Assembly (NCBI GenBank): GCA_003135055.1
Contig: PLDF01000282.1
Coordinates: 1 to 50,585, forward strand
Direction of reading: 5' to 3'
Length of the DNA: 50,585 bases
DNA from: Bryobacterales bacterium
GTDB taxonomy: Bacteria > Acidobacteriota > Terriglobia > Bryobacterales > Bryobacteraceae
Program-made: the position numbers and the translations under genes
Shown: positions 7,954 through 17,766 of the stretch, piece by piece
How positions within the stretch are numbered: position 1 is the stretch's first letter
Layout: each line of letters starts with the position of its first letter
The notes under the pieces: generated by a model
The model's database searches: none
Seen by the model: only the letters and a program-made list of their open reading frames with translations
What the model was told of the DNA's origin: nothing

Positions 7954-10900
7954 CTACGCCCATACCACCTCCCTAGAAGCCGTCTCGGTGGCCCCCTCCT
8001 CCACCGCCCGGCAATAGACGTTCACCAGCCGCATCTGCTCGATGGAAGAGCAGCGTGTGTTCACGAGCGCCGGCGATGCCACGACAATGGCCAGTGTCTC
8101 CGCACGCGAAATCGCCACATTCAGGCGGTTGCGGTTAAACAGAAACTCGATCCCCCGCGGCGAGGAGTCCCCGCTCGATGCGCACATAGAGAATATGACA
8201 ACCGCGGCCTCCTGTCCCTGGAACTTGTCGACGGTGCCGACGCGGATAGGTGCGAGGCGCCGGGTGAGGCGCCGGACTTGAAGATTGTACGGCGCGACAA
8301 CCAGGATGTCGCTGGCAACGATCTGTCGGACCCCGCCACCCTTTGTCCGTAGGCGCAAAGCCAGCAGGTCGCGCACCAACCCTGCGATCCGGTCCTCCTC
8401 CTCAGCGCTTTCGTAAACATTGCAATCATGTGCCACGGGCACATAGATCAGCCCTGCCGGGCACGTCAACCATGCAGGGGCGTCCGCGTCGCCGTCCAGA
8501 ACACGTTCCGCGGTATGCGCCTCACAGCCCAGTCGATCTTCATACACTGCGCCGGAGATGAAGCGGCAGAGATTCGGGTGAAGGCGCCAGGTGCGGGGCA
8601 GGAAGATCCCGAAATCCGGCGGGATGGTAGCGTGCTCCTGCAACAGATATTCAAGCGTGGACCGGCCACTTTCCCCAGGGTGCGAGCCCTGGATCGGCTG
8701 GCCCAGTTGCATCTGGTCTCCTAGCAGCACCAGGTTCTTCGCCGCGGGCCCCATGGCGACCAGATTGGCCACTGAAACCTGCCCGGCTTCATCCACGAAG
8801 AGGTAGTCCAGAGTGCCTTCCGCAGCCCTGTCGATGAACGCGAAGACCGTACCGCCGATCAGCATCGGCAACGGATTTTCCTGGTACAACTCGCGGCCCG
8901 TCGCGACGTTCGGAAAATCCGCGGGAAGGCCCGCCATATCTTCTTCTTCCTTGCAGACCTTGACTGCATCGGGATGCAGACCCACGGCGAGCGCCGCCTG
9001 CCAGGTTTCGGCAAGGAGGACGTTGATGGCCCGATGACTATTCGAAGTGATCCCGATGCGCTTGCCGGCGCGCAACAACGCTGCGATGATACGCGCGCCA
9101 GTGTACGTTTTGCCGGACCCAGGAGGCCCTTGCAGGCATAGGGCGGTTCCGCGCATGCCGAGCACCGCGTCGATAGCGCCTTGCAGCAGGTCCCCATCGG
9201 CGGGGATGATGGACCCTTCTGCATTCCGAAGAAGGCGCGGACGGCGGCGGTACAAGAAATCCTCTACCGCACCAGGCAGCCTCCCTGTATCGCGCCAGCC
9301 GCGCACGACTCGCTCCACGGCGGGGCTCAGAACCTTACCGAGCATCAGCTCATCCGGCGCCAGGCTCAGGCGGTCTGGTGGAACACCTTGTTGGCAGCTA
9401 ACCTTTAATACCGCTAGCCCGGCATCCAGGTCCAGTTCACTCACAGTAGCGTTTTTCTCCCAATCATGGGTGAACAGACACTTGGCGCCCGCCCGCACTT
9501 TGGTCTCCTGGCGAGCATCGAACGCGTACTCGTATTCAAAAGACCGCTTGACCTTTTGCGGTGGGCGGGCGGTTCGCTGCAGTCCCCCCAGGCAATCCGG
9601 ATCGTCGATAAGCTCGTTCTCCTGCATCGCCATGCGGTCGAACCGCCGCCACCAGATGGGCTTTTCTTCCCGTCGGTGAAACTCCAGCAGATGGGCCAGC
9701 AGTTCCTTCACGCGAAGGAGGTCTCCCGCTTCGCCTACCGGCCGATCGTCTGGAATCTCCGCGAGGATTGCCAGCGCAAGGGCGTGCCGCCTCTCGTTAT
9801 CGGTGTGTGCCTCTACTGCAACATCCGGGATATCCACGGTCCGTACTGCCGGCACGATTCCGGAGTCGCCCTGCCGCTGCCAAAGCCAGGCCGCCAGTTC
9901 TGCGGTTGAGCGGCAGTCCTGTTCGTTGTAATCGCGGATCTGCTTCAAGATCGGCGAGCGTTCAGGTGTGTCGCCATCCTGCGCAATCAACCAACGCTGG
10001 TAAAACACAATGGACTCGCCGGCCGAAGCGACGTCACCTTGCCGCCTGCCCCGGTATAGATGTTCTATGTACTTTAGCGAATAGGACGGCTCGCCGACCA
10101 TCACTCCCTGGCGCACCACGCGATAGAGGTCGACAAAGACCTGGCCGTGGAGGAGATCGTCCACTTCTTGCTCGCAGACGCCGTACTTACCCATGAGCCG
10201 CCGGAGAGCCGTGACCTCGTAGTGATTGTAGTGGTAGATGTGCAAAGTGCGGTCTTCTTGCCAGCGCCCGTGTACCCAATGAACAAACGCTTCGAAGGCG
10301 CGCTTCTCCTCGGCGGGGCTGTGGGCCCACCAGTCGCCGAACCGTAGTTCGCCTTCTTCGTAAAAGCACGCGCCGAAGAGATATTCCCTCCCGTCGTCGA
10401 TCAGCGGGAAGCCTTCCATGTCAAGGAACACATCAGACTTGGATGGCGGCGGCAGCAAGTACAGCCCGCGCGGGCCGTCGGTTTGATCTGGCGTCAGCAG
10501 CTCGTACGCGGGGACAGCGGCGCCGCGTGAGGCAACTTGCAGGGCCGCCTGGCGCTGGAGTTTGCGAAACGTAGCATCGTTCAGATGGGACACATGTGTG
10601 CCATCCGGCGCCTCGGCCAACCGGGCGACAGTCGCGAAACCCGCAGCCCGGAGCTTCTCGATCTGGCTCGAGCGGATGTCTGCGACGAGCGCCAGGTCGT
10701 CCCGGGCGGTCAGTTCCCGCTCGGCATACCCCGACCAGCGGCCGAGGTCCGCTAGCGAAGGGATCTCGGGTTGATGCCGGGAGTCGAATGCGCGCTGCTG
10801 GTCGAGGAAGGCATCCTTCAGTGCACGATAATAGTAGAAGAAATCATCCGTGCGGAACACCGTTGGTTGGGCATCGGTCACCCCCAAGACCACCCGCAGG

Positions 10901-11388
10901 TGCTGCGGCCGCACCCCCTGAGCACGTTCCAGCATCTCGGCATAGCAGCAGAGCTGTACCAGGAAATACGGCTTCGTGTGGCGGGCCAGCTTGGTGTCCC
11001 ACGCTTCATACGACCAGGCGCCCAGATCGGACGGAGATTCCACGCGTACCAGGAAGTCGGGATACCCTGCGAATTCGTCACATGCCAGGTACCCCTGGTA
11101 GATGATCTCCTCGCCGCGGCGCATGGCCGCCAGAGTAGAGTCCAGGTGGTCCTGGCTGCCGCTCAGGTCGCACAGCCGTCTATCTTCTGCTGCCAGCCGG
11201 CCCACAAACGCGCGCTCGTGCTCCAGGCCTTTGTTCTGGATAATCTTGTCCTCTTCGGTATCCGGGTCGGGCTCAATCGCGCCTGGACATTCCTTGTAGA
11301 ATCGATCCATCCAAGTGACAAACTCCGAGCCCATGAAGTTGATCAGGTCGGAGGGGGAGAACAGCAGCCGTGAGCCGTCTTTCCTCAC
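7954..11388 (-). CDS. TM0106-family RecB-like nuclease fused to SF1 (Upf1/Dna2-like) helicase
   Basis: 1144 residues from a GTG at 11388 that overlaps the SbcC-like stop (GTGA). The N-terminal PD-(D/E)XK nuclease includes 'AGYPDFLVRV' and 'YEAWDTKLARHT'. A middle RNase H-like exonuclease fold begins at 'VFLDMEGFPLIDDGREYLFG'. The C-terminal SF1 helicase has Walker A GPPGSGKT near residue 755, DEAG near 865, 'VGTVDKFQGQEA' and 'NVAISRAE'. This is the TM0106/YprB-like architecture of nuclease-helicases implicated in DNA end processing. Overlap with the SbcC-like gene points to a joint complex or pathway. Its exact substrate is unknown; repair and anti-phage roles are both possible. Confidence 0.85.
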   Translation of the reverse strand: MRKDGSRLLFSPSDLINFMGSEFVTWMDRFYKECPGAIEPDPDTEEDKIIQNKGLEHERAFVGRLAAEDRRLCDLSGSQDHLDSTLAAMRRGEEIIYQGYLACDEFAGYPDFLVRVESPSDLGAWSYEAWDTKLARHTKPYFLVQLCCYAEMLERAQGVRPQHLRVVLGVTDAQPTVFRTDDFFYYYRALKDAFLDQQRAFDSRHQPEIPSLADLGRWSGYAERELTARDDLALVADIRSSQIEKLRAAGFATVARLAEAPDGTHVSHLNDATFRKLQRQAALQVASRGAAVPAYELLTPDQTDGPRGLYLLPPPSKSDVFLDMEGFPLIDDGREYLFGACFYEEGELRFGDWWAHSPAEEKRAFEAFVHWVHGRWQEDRTLHIYHYNHYEVTALRRLMGKYGVCEQEVDDLLHGQVFVDLYRVVRQGVMVGEPSYSLKYIEHLYRGRRQGDVASAGESIVFYQRWLIAQDGDTPERSPILKQIRDYNEQDCRSTAELAAWLWQRQGDSGIVPAVRTVDIPDVAVEAHTDNERRHALALAILAEIPDDRPVGEAGDLLRVKELLAHLLEFHRREEKPIWWRRFDRMAMQENELIDDPDCLGGLQRTARPPQKVKRSFEYEYAFDARQETKVRAGAKCLFTHDWEKNATVSELDLDAGLAVLKVSCQQGVPPDRLSLAPDELMLGKVLSPAVERVVRGWRDTGRLPGAVEDFLYRRRPRLLRNAEGSIIPADGDLLQGAIDAVLGMRGTALCLQGPPGSGKTYTGARIIAALLRAGKRIGITSNSHRAINVLLAETWQAALAVGLHPDAVKVCKEEEDMAGLPADFPNVATGRELYQENPLPMLIGGTVFAFIDRAAEGTLDYLFVDEAGQVSVANLVAMGPAAKNLVLLGDQMQLGQPIQGSHPGESGRSTLEYLLQEHATIPPDFGIFLPRTWRLHPNLCRFISGAVYEDRLGCEAHTAERVLDGDADAPAWLTCPAGLIYVPVAHDCNVYESAEEEDRIAGLVRDLLALRLRTKGGGVRQIVASDILVVAPYNLQVRRLTRRLAPIRVGTVDKFQGQEAAVVIFSMCASSGDSSPRGIEFLFNRNRLNVAISRAETLAIVVASPALVNTRCSSIEQMRLVNVYCRAVEEGATETASREVVWA

Positions 11389-14108
11389 GCCTGAGCCTCC
11401 GTGCTCACCGCGATTTCCGCTAACTTATCCATGGATCTTGACACGGCATGGGGAAGCTCCAGATAGCGGCCAGGGTGGCAGGTCAGGATCAAGAACTGCA
11501 GGTGGGCGGATTTCTCGGTGATCAGTTCCAGGACGCGCGCCAACCGGTCGGTATCCGTGTTCACGAGCGGATCGTCGAGAACAAGCACCTGCCGCTCTTT
11601 CTCCGCCAGGACTTCCGCCAGAGCCAGGCGGGTGGCAAAGTAGATCTGCTCCTGCTCGCCTGCGGACATCTGGTCCACCGTTGCGTTTGCACTGCAACCT
11701 TGCGGCTGTACGGATTCGAGTGCCATGCCCTCGCCAAGCTGAACACGCGCCAGCGGCCGGCCCGAGATACGTTCCAGGAGAACCGTTGCCCTCGCCTCCA
11801 CTGGCGCGGCAATACCGATTAGGGCCTTTGCCTTGGCTTCATCGAGGGTCGTCTTCAGGCGCTTCATGGCTTCCAGGCGAAGCGTCTCGACGGCCGTATC
11901 GCGTTCCAATTGGCGGACCCGCTCCTCCGCCGACGCCAGGCTGGTGTAAGGCCCTTGCAGGAGTATGGCGCGGACGGCAGCTTCATCCTGTTGGTACGCT
12001 TCCCGCGCCTTTTGAATCTCGCCTTCCAACGTCGCGATCTGTTCGCGGCTCGCGGCCGCACGCTCGGGAGCGTCGGCCGGCAATTGACCGAGAGCCTTGT
12101 CGATATCGTGGAGGGCGTCCTCCGCGGTTTCACAATCCCGGCGTCTGTCGGCGAGCTTCTCCTGACGCTCTTGGATTGTCAGCCCGTCAGCCTCCAGCAG
12201 GGCGAGCGTGCTCTTCGCCTCCGCGAGCGTGCTTTCGTTGACGGCGCAGGCATTTGCAGTTGTGGCTGCCAGGGATTCGGCCCTCGCGCACAGGCGCTCC
12301 GCATTCTGCCATTCGGCTCGCGCCTCGTTCTGTGCGTTCTCCATTTGCACCTTGAGGGAGCCGATTTCTGCCCGAAGTGCCTCGACATCTGGCAAGTTCT
12401 CTCCCCAGGAAGGTTCCATTCCCAACAGTTCGTCACGCTTGGCCGCCATTTTACTAAGACGGTCTTCCAGTTCATCCAGGGCGTCATTCCCCAGCGCCGC
12501 CGTGTACCCAGCCTTCGCGCCGAGCAGATCTGGGACAATGCCCTCCCGATGATTTACCCGGTCTTCCAGTTCCTGCCATGCGGAAACACCAAAGAGAGCC
12601 AGCATCTCGCACAATCGCGTTCCGGCCTTGTCCTGCTTGGAGCGCCATTCGGCGGCATTACCGGTAGGGCCCGTGACACGGAAGGTGGCAAGTCCCGGCA
12701 TGGCAACGGCGAAAGCGCCGTCGCCACGCGCCGAAAATGTCTGCCCCGCCGCAAGGTGGACTTCGCCGGCAGGTTCGCCGGCAATGACGTTCGCCGTGAG
12801 CTCAGCTTCCGCTACGATTTCGAGCCGCAGGGCGAGCGCTTCGACCCGCAACCTGGCTTCGTCGAGATCGCGCCCGGCGGACTGAATCTCCTTCCACCTT
12901 GAATGGGCCGGCGCGTTCAATGCTGCAATCTCGGCTTCCAGGCTGGCTTGAAGTTTCGCCGCTCCCCGTGCGCGCTCCAGGCGGACACCGATCGCCTCAA
13001 GTTCGCTGCCGAGTGAAACAAACGCCGCGGCGCGCTCGATTCTCGATTCCATTTGCTGAAGCTCCAGCGCTGGACTGCAGGCCAGCTCCCATGCCTGTTG
13101 CGCGGCGGCCGCTTGCTGTACTTGCGTGTTCCGCGACTGCCTTGCATCAGCCGCCTCCTTTTGCAGGCGTGGCCGGTCCTCCTGGCAAGAACGCTTCTTG
13201 TTGTTGCACTCGAGGATGCGGTCGATCTCGGCGCGCATCTGATTGTATCGGGCGGTGACTGCCTCCAGCCGACTCACTGCCGGAACACGCCGGCTACGAA
13301 GCGCGAGCACCTCTTGAGCAATGGCCTCCAGAGGATCGTGCTCCGCCCTGGCAAGACGGAGGACTTCCTGCGTTCCCTGCGAGCGCGAACGCTCCTCGCG
13401 CGCGGAAGATTCCAGCTTAGCCACCTGCGCCATCAGCGCGACGCACTTGGCCAAGTCCTCCTGAGCCTTTTCCAACGCATCCTGCGACTCCGTCAGCTTG
13501 CCCTTTTTCGGCTTGCCGCCCGGAGTCCACACGGAAAGATACTTCTTATTGACGAACCGCTCGAACGCAGCGCCGCCGGCCCCGGAGACCTGCGCGCCCA
13601 GCATCCCGCGGATATCAGAAAGTGCGTCACCGCTCAACGCCGGCAGGTCCTGCTTGCCTTGTGGGCTGCACAGGACGGAGAAGAGGCCCATCCGGTCACC
13701 CGGTTTGTCCTTCGCCTTCGTGGGCTGGCTGCGCAGCATCTCGCGCACCTGGTCGTCCGCCGCCTTTCCTTTGGCTATAGTGTCGTAGACCCCATCTGCC
13801 CGCTTACGCTCCAACACCGCCTTGGGTGAATCCAGGAACGTCTTGGCGATCCGGTAGTCGGCGGCGGCATGGCTGAATTCAACCGTGATGATTGGGGCTA
13901 GGGCTGTCTCACGCGGGCGCATCTCTTCCGCGCTGGCGCCGGAGGTATTGTGACTCTCCACCAGACACCGCTCGATGGCTTCCACCAGCGTGGACTTGCC
14001 AACGCCGTTCGGCCCTTCCAGCAGGTTGGGGTAGTTTGGATCGAATTCCACATGCCACGGACCGCGGATTCCCTTGTAGTTTTCGACGTGAACCGAATGA
14101 AGAATCAT
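11385..14108 (-). CDS. SbcC/Rad50-like SMC ATPase
   Basis: 907 residues from the ATG at 14108 (TAATG overlap with sbcD); an upstream in-frame extension would run through sbcD and is rejected. Walker A is GPNGVGKS at 32-39. About 700 residues of Ala/Glu/Arg-rich coiled coil follow. The C-terminus carries 'VDQMSAGEQEQIYFA' (ABC signature) and 'LVLDDPLVNTDTDRL' (Walker B, D-loop). I see no CxxC zinc hook at the coiled-coil apex, so dimerisation may differ from classical Rad50/SbcC. With SbcD it should open and trim DNA ends or hairpins. Confidence 0.85.
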   Translation of the reverse strand: MILHSVHVENYKGIRGPWHVEFDPNYPNLLEGPNGVGKSTLVEAIERCLVESHNTSGASAEEMRPRETALAPIITVEFSHAAADYRIAKTFLDSPKAVLERKRADGVYDTIAKGKAADDQVREMLRSQPTKAKDKPGDRMGLFSVLCSPQGKQDLPALSGDALSDIRGMLGAQVSGAGGAAFERFVNKKYLSVWTPGGKPKKGKLTESQDALEKAQEDLAKCVALMAQVAKLESSAREERSRSQGTQEVLRLARAEHDPLEAIAQEVLALRSRRVPAVSRLEAVTARYNQMRAEIDRILECNNKKRSCQEDRPRLQKEAADARQSRNTQVQQAAAAQQAWELACSPALELQQMESRIERAAAFVSLGSELEAIGVRLERARGAAKLQASLEAEIAALNAPAHSRWKEIQSAGRDLDEARLRVEALALRLEIVAEAELTANVIAGEPAGEVHLAAGQTFSARGDGAFAVAMPGLATFRVTGPTGNAAEWRSKQDKAGTRLCEMLALFGVSAWQELEDRVNHREGIVPDLLGAKAGYTAALGNDALDELEDRLSKMAAKRDELLGMEPSWGENLPDVEALRAEIGSLKVQMENAQNEARAEWQNAERLCARAESLAATTANACAVNESTLAEAKSTLALLEADGLTIQERQEKLADRRRDCETAEDALHDIDKALGQLPADAPERAAASREQIATLEGEIQKAREAYQQDEAAVRAILLQGPYTSLASAEERVRQLERDTAVETLRLEAMKRLKTTLDEAKAKALIGIAAPVEARATVLLERISGRPLARVQLGEGMALESVQPQGCSANATVDQMSAGEQEQIYFATRLALAEVLAEKERQVLVLDDPLVNTDTDRLARVLELITEKSAHLQFLILTCHPGRYLELPHAVSRSMDKLAEIAVSTEAQA

Positions 14109-15202
14109 TAGACCGCCTCCCTCCACAACCGTGCGAACTCCATCAGGGCCGCTGCTGCAACCGCATCGGGCGGCTCTCCGCTTGCTTTCCCGAGCAGATC
14201 CCGCGCGGCGTCCCGGAGATAGCCGTTGGGCAAATGCTCGAACCACTCTGGTCCGCTCTCGTCGGCTACCAGGCGGTCCATCTCCACGCGTCCGAACAGG
14301 AACCGTCCCTCAATGATCTCCATCGCCTTGCCCAAGGCCTCATGATCGTGACCAAAGAGTGTTCCTTCCAGAACGCAATCCACCAGCGTGCGCTCCGGCG
14401 CCGGCAGTGCATCCAACTCCGCCGCCAGTTTTCCGATCTCGCCAGGCTGCTCTATTTTGCGGCGATACGACCACCACTCCAGGCTGCCCGTCCGCACGGT
14501 TTGAATTTGTGGCAGGGCGCCGCGGTTTGGAATCTCGACCACCAACACGTTGCCGCTGGCGTGTTCCGTGAACCCCGTTGCCTCATGTGTTCCCGAGTAC
14601 GCCATGCGGAACGCGGCGTCGTCATTCGCGTAGAGCGTCTTGGAATGGAAGTGGCCTAAAGCCAGATAGTCCAACCCGCGGAGCCCCGCCGCGTGCCGGG
14701 CGATCGGCATGACCTGCTCGTACCCGGCGTTTTCCACGCTTCCATGAGCAATACCGATTGCGATCTTGCCCGGATCGGCGTGGATCCAGGCGGTGGGGTC
14801 TTCCTTGGAATCGCCGGCGAACACAGGGCACGGGTACAAGACCGCGCCCGCTACTTCGACGGGAACAGCATCCTTGAGCAGATGCAGGTTTGGGAATTCG
14901 CCCCATGCCGCATCTTCCCAGACGGAACCCGGTGTGAGCGGGTCATGATTGCCCGGGATCAGATACACGGGGCAGCCCGCGCCGCCCAGAATCTTGGCAA
15001 CCTCCCGTACCTTGATGCGGTCCACTCCGTTATCCTCGAAAGTGTCGCCGGCCACGACCATGAAATCCACCTTCTCGCGGTGGGCCTCCTCAATGACGCG
15101 GCGCGCCGATTCCAACCGGGCGTGGCGCACCCTTTCGCCTTTCTCACCCAGGTGAGCGGCGCGCATGCCGACCTGCCAGTCGGCGGTGTGTAGGAACTTC
15201 AT
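14108..15202 (-). CDS. sbcD: SbcD/Mre11-like nuclease (metallophosphoesterase)
   Basis: 364 residues. Metallophosphoesterase motifs appear in order: 'FLHTADWQVG' (His5, Asp8), 'VVAGDTFED', 'IPGNHDPLT', 'GIAHGS' and 'ALGHFHSKT'. A C-terminal capping and SbcC-binding region follows. It is the Mn-dependent exo/endonuclease partner of the SbcC-like ATPase directly downstream, sharing one base. The WYL regulator gene is 96 bp upstream, separated by a palindromic intergenic repeat. Confidence 0.88.
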   Translation of the reverse strand: MKFLHTADWQVGMRAAHLGEKGERVRHARLESARRVIEEAHREKVDFMVVAGDTFEDNGVDRIKVREVAKILGGAGCPVYLIPGNHDPLTPGSVWEDAAWGEFPNLHLLKDAVPVEVAGAVLYPCPVFAGDSKEDPTAWIHADPGKIAIGIAHGSVENAGYEQVMPIARHAAGLRGLDYLALGHFHSKTLYANDDAAFRMAYSGTHEATGFTEHASGNVLVVEIPNRGALPQIQTVRTGSLEWWSYRRKIEQPGEIGKLAAELDALPAPERTLVDCVLEGTLFGHDHEALGKAMEIIEGRFLFGRVEMDRLVADESGPEWFEHLPNGYLRDAARDLLGKASGEPPDAVAAAALMEFARLWREAV

Positions 15203-15234
15203 AATTCGATCTCCAAGAATGAGTTTCCGGCCAA

Positions 15235-15261
15235 GGGTGGCTCGCCGAACGAGCCTGCCAC
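15235..15261. repeat. REP-like palindromic intergenic repeat, copy 1
   Basis: GGGT then the hairpin GGCTCGCCGAACGAGCC (15239-15255, 6-bp stem, 5-nt loop), then TGCCAC. It lies between the WYL gene and sbcD. A near-identical unit lies at 17767-17793. It may also serve as an attenuator or mRNA-stabilising hairpin. Confidence 0.6.
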
Positions 15262-15298
15262 TAAAATTCCCCAGAAGAGTGAAGTGGCAGCGTACGCC

Positions 15299-16333
15299 TC
15301 ACCGGGCGCGCACGGTTCGAGAGCCGGTCGTCGATCGGACGGAGTCCACCGAGCGTTTTGGCAGGACATATTTCTCCGCAGCTTCGCGATGGGTTTCCGC
15401 GACGGCGCTGCGGAGCGAGGCCGGACTGACGACTTCGACGTGCGGTCCATGCCTCAGAATGTCCATGAGAATTTCCTGGGGATTGCTGTACGGGACTTCC
15501 AGCTGCAGGCCGCCATCAGGCAGCGCGGAAGCGCGCTGCAGAGGGTGCCACTCTTCCTCGGCGACCCACCTCGCGGCAACGGCATCGAAGAGGAGCACGG
15601 CGGTATTCTCGACGGGTCCGGAGAATATCCCATACCCTTGCTGCCCGGACGTCGCCACCTCCAGGGCCGGTTCCTCCAGGACTGAGACTAGGCGCACAGC
15701 GTCTATAGCAAACCGGCGCATGGCTGCCTTCTCGTGGCACCAGGCATCCAGGTACCAGTTTCCGCGATAGTAAATTAAGCGCTCCGGAGACACCATGCGA
15801 TCGCTTTCAGCCCCGCGCGAACGCGAGTAGTAGCGCATCCGCAGCTTCTTGCGACGTAGCGTAGCGTCGGAGATCGCCTGGAAGTGCTCGGGGTCGATCG
15901 GGCGCTGCGGCGCTGCACTGACCTGCATCCGTTCCAAAATGCTCTCGGTGCCGCGTCCGGGCTTGCCCAGCAGGGTACGCAATTTGTCCTTAAAAGGTCC
16001 GAGTTGTTCGCGTACGAAATCTGGCTGCAATTGATCGAGCAGCGAGTACATAAGGAGCAACGAGTAGACTTCACGTTCCGTGAACCAGAGCCCGGGCAGG
16101 TTGAACTCTTCGGCCGTGTACTTATAACCGCCGGCCTCCATGTCGAACGTGACCGGGGCGCCCAGCCGATTCCGCATGTAGTCCAAGTCGCGCTTGAACT
16201 GCGCCGGCGAGATCTCGAACACTTCGAGGATCTCCCGTTTACCCGGCGGCTTCTTCCGCCGGAACAGGCGATCGAGCTTATAGATCCGCTCCATCTGGCT
16301 CATGGGCAAGTCCGCGTAAGCAGACCTCATCAT
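15299..16333 (-). CDS. WYL-domain transcriptional regulator
   Basis: About 344 residues from the ATG at 16333; GTG 16348, ATG 16330 and ATG 16303 are alternatives. An N-terminal winged HTH ('MERIYKLDRLFRRKKPPGKR', 'EVFEISPAQFKRDLDYMR') is followed by a central WYL domain ('LRMRYYSRSRG', 'ERLIYYRGNWYLDAWCHEK', 'RRFAIDAVRLVSVLE') and a C-terminal WCX-like extension. WYL regulators sense nucleic-acid-type ligands and often control defence and repair genes. Placed 96 bp ahead of sbcD-sbcC-TM0106 in the same direction, it is the obvious candidate regulator of that operon. Confidence 0.85.
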   Translation of the reverse strand: MMRSAYADLPMSQMERIYKLDRLFRRKKPPGKREILEVFEISPAQFKRDLDYMRNRLGAPVTFDMEAGGYKYTAEEFNLPGLWFTEREVYSLLLMYSLLDQLQPDFVREQLGPFKDKLRTLLGKPGRGTESILERMQVSAAPQRPIDPEHFQAISDATLRRKKLRMRYYSRSRGAESDRMVSPERLIYYRGNWYLDAWCHEKAAMRRFAIDAVRLVSVLEEPALEVATSGQQGYGIFSGPVENTAVLLFDAVAARWVAEEEWHPLQRASALPDGGLQLEVPYSNPQEILMDILRHGPHVEVVSPASLRSAVAETHREAAEKYVLPKRSVDSVRSTTGSRTVRAR

Positions 16334-16382
16334 CTTAAGCCCGCGCACGCGGAATGTCGATCATGACGCTACTGCTGGAGGT

Positions 16383-16721
16383 CTACAGGCGGCTCCAGAC
16401 ATCATGCAGGGCGTGGTAATAGTCGCGTTCTCCAGAGCCCAGAGACCGGGTCGCCTCGCCTTTGAAGTTACCGTATGAAAGCTCCTCGACCATTTGGGAG
16501 ACGACCTCTTTCCAACAAGCCTTCGGGACGATAATGCGGTACCGGTAATCGGTATCCGGGGTTTCACGAATCGAGCCAGCTCCGCAAACCGGCCCTGGAG
16601 TGTCTCGATGTGACGGCGTACGCAAGCCTGGACCATCAATGTGTTCGTCTCCGCTTTGGCGCCGTCCTGGTTCCGCGGCACAGACCACGGAATAGAAGCC
16701 GTAAAGAGTGAGGAGCCACAT
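16383..16721 (-). pseudogene. Small conserved protein with two compensating frameshifts
   Basis: The start (MWLLTLYGFYSVVCA from ATG 16721) and the end ('DYRYRIIVPKACWKEVV', 'YGNFKGEA', 'YYHALHDVWSRL') are in one frame. The expected middle ('TNTLMVQACVRRHIETLQGR') is in another. This matches a widespread family of about 110 residues with the layout YGFFSVVCA / MVRAR..HLE.L..RF / DY.YR..V / Y.NFK / LH.VW. Two small indels of opposite sign, or two read errors, therefore lie near about 16.67 and 16.57 kb. Function of the family is unknown to me. The ARPP-1 gene ends 16 bp upstream. Confidence 0.65.
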
Positions 16722-16737
16722 GAACCTGCGTTGTCCT

Positions 16738-17736
16738 TCACCGCGCCCGTCTGCGAGCCGGGCAGCTAATGGAGGTACGGAATCCCACGGGGCCGCTGGT
16801 TCCATTCGTAGTAAACGCGCAGACGTGAATATACCGCTGTTCGCTCCAGAGAGCGGCGCCCGAAATACCTTCTTCGGTGAGACGGACATCTTTTCCCATG
16901 CCGACGGCCGGCCGGACCAGTGGCTTCGATTTACCCACGCGGGCCAGAAACTCTGCCGCTCCGCTGGTCGCCGTCGCAGGCGCGTGTGGCGCCTCGACGG
17001 CATCCAAAGCATAGCTTCGCAACAGTTTCGGAAGCATGGTCCGCATAGTGCCCGGGTGGTCCATCAGGTCCAATCCCATCGCTTCCGAGCCGAACGCAAA
17101 CACAACGCCGGCTTGGTGTTCGGCCCAGGCAAAAGCACCCTGGTAGGCATCGAGTGGGATGGCCTTGGAATCGTACATCGCATTCATCGCTTGTGTCGGC
17201 GAAGCGGCGGCAAGGCGCTCGGACTTCGATGCGATCTCATCCCAGATGGCCGATTGGTCCGACCGGCGACTGTCGCTTGTAGCCATCGAGAGTGACACCT
17301 GAGCCCCTTTGGCTGCCCAGGCACGTGAGTACATGACTTGTTCCGCTGGCTGGAAGGCGTCAGATTCTGCGTACCAGCGACCAGCCTCCACGCAGGATAC
17401 CGGTATGACGATTACCTGTTTTGCAGGTGCTAGGATCGTCAGATTCAGAGCGCGATTCTGCTTGGCGCCAACCAGTTGCTCGCCGTCCAGCAACAGCACC
17501 GGCCTTTCCCCGGTGTTTTCAAACCGCAATTCCGGCACCGAGCCGCCGGCACCGAGTTCCGTAACGCGTGCTGTACCGCGACCGATGGCTTCCTCAAGCA
17601 GGGTATACCCGGGCTCTGCCGGCGCGGAGCCATTTCTGAATAGGGGAAATATCGTAAGGCCACCGAAGTGGGTCGGGGCGCCTACCGTAATCGATTGCAG
17701 CTCCATGGCCACGGATTTTATCTCAACGGAGTTCAT
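16738..17736 (-). CDS. ARPP-1-domain protein
   Basis: 332 residues from ATG 17736, with GAGGTCC just upstream. Hallmarks: 'YTLLEEAIGRGTARVTELG', 'VPELRFENTGERPVLLLDGE', 'LVGAKQNRALNLTILAPA' and 'IPVSCVEAGRW'. These are typical of the ARG/phosphatase-associated ARPP-1 domain family. The biochemical role is not established; no catalytic motif, signal or membrane segment is evident. The last 25 residues are Arg/Pro-rich and may be non-native. It is followed by the frameshifted small gene in the same direction. Confidence 0.7.
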   Translation of the reverse strand: MNSVEIKSVAMELQSITVGAPTHFGGLTIFPLFRNGSAPAEPGYTLLEEAIGRGTARVTELGAGGSVPELRFENTGERPVLLLDGEQLVGAKQNRALNLTILAPAKQVIVIPVSCVEAGRWYAESDAFQPAEQVMYSRAWAAKGAQVSLSMATSDSRRSDQSAIWDEIASKSERLAAASPTQAMNAMYDSKAIPLDAYQGAFAWAEHQAGVVFAFGSEAMGLDLMDHPGTMRTMLPKLLRSYALDAVEAPHAPATATSGAAEFLARVGKSKPLVRPAVGMGKDVRLTEEGISGAALWSEQRYIHVCAFTTNGTSGPVGFRTSISCPARRRAR

Positions 17737-17766
17737 GTTGGACCTCGATTATGAGTGTGCAGCGTA

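Noticed and set aside
8000..14200. Long plus-strand open frames opposite the nuclease-helicase and SMC genes
   Set aside because: They are Arg/Pro/Ser-rich shadows expected from GC-rich coding DNA on the other strand.
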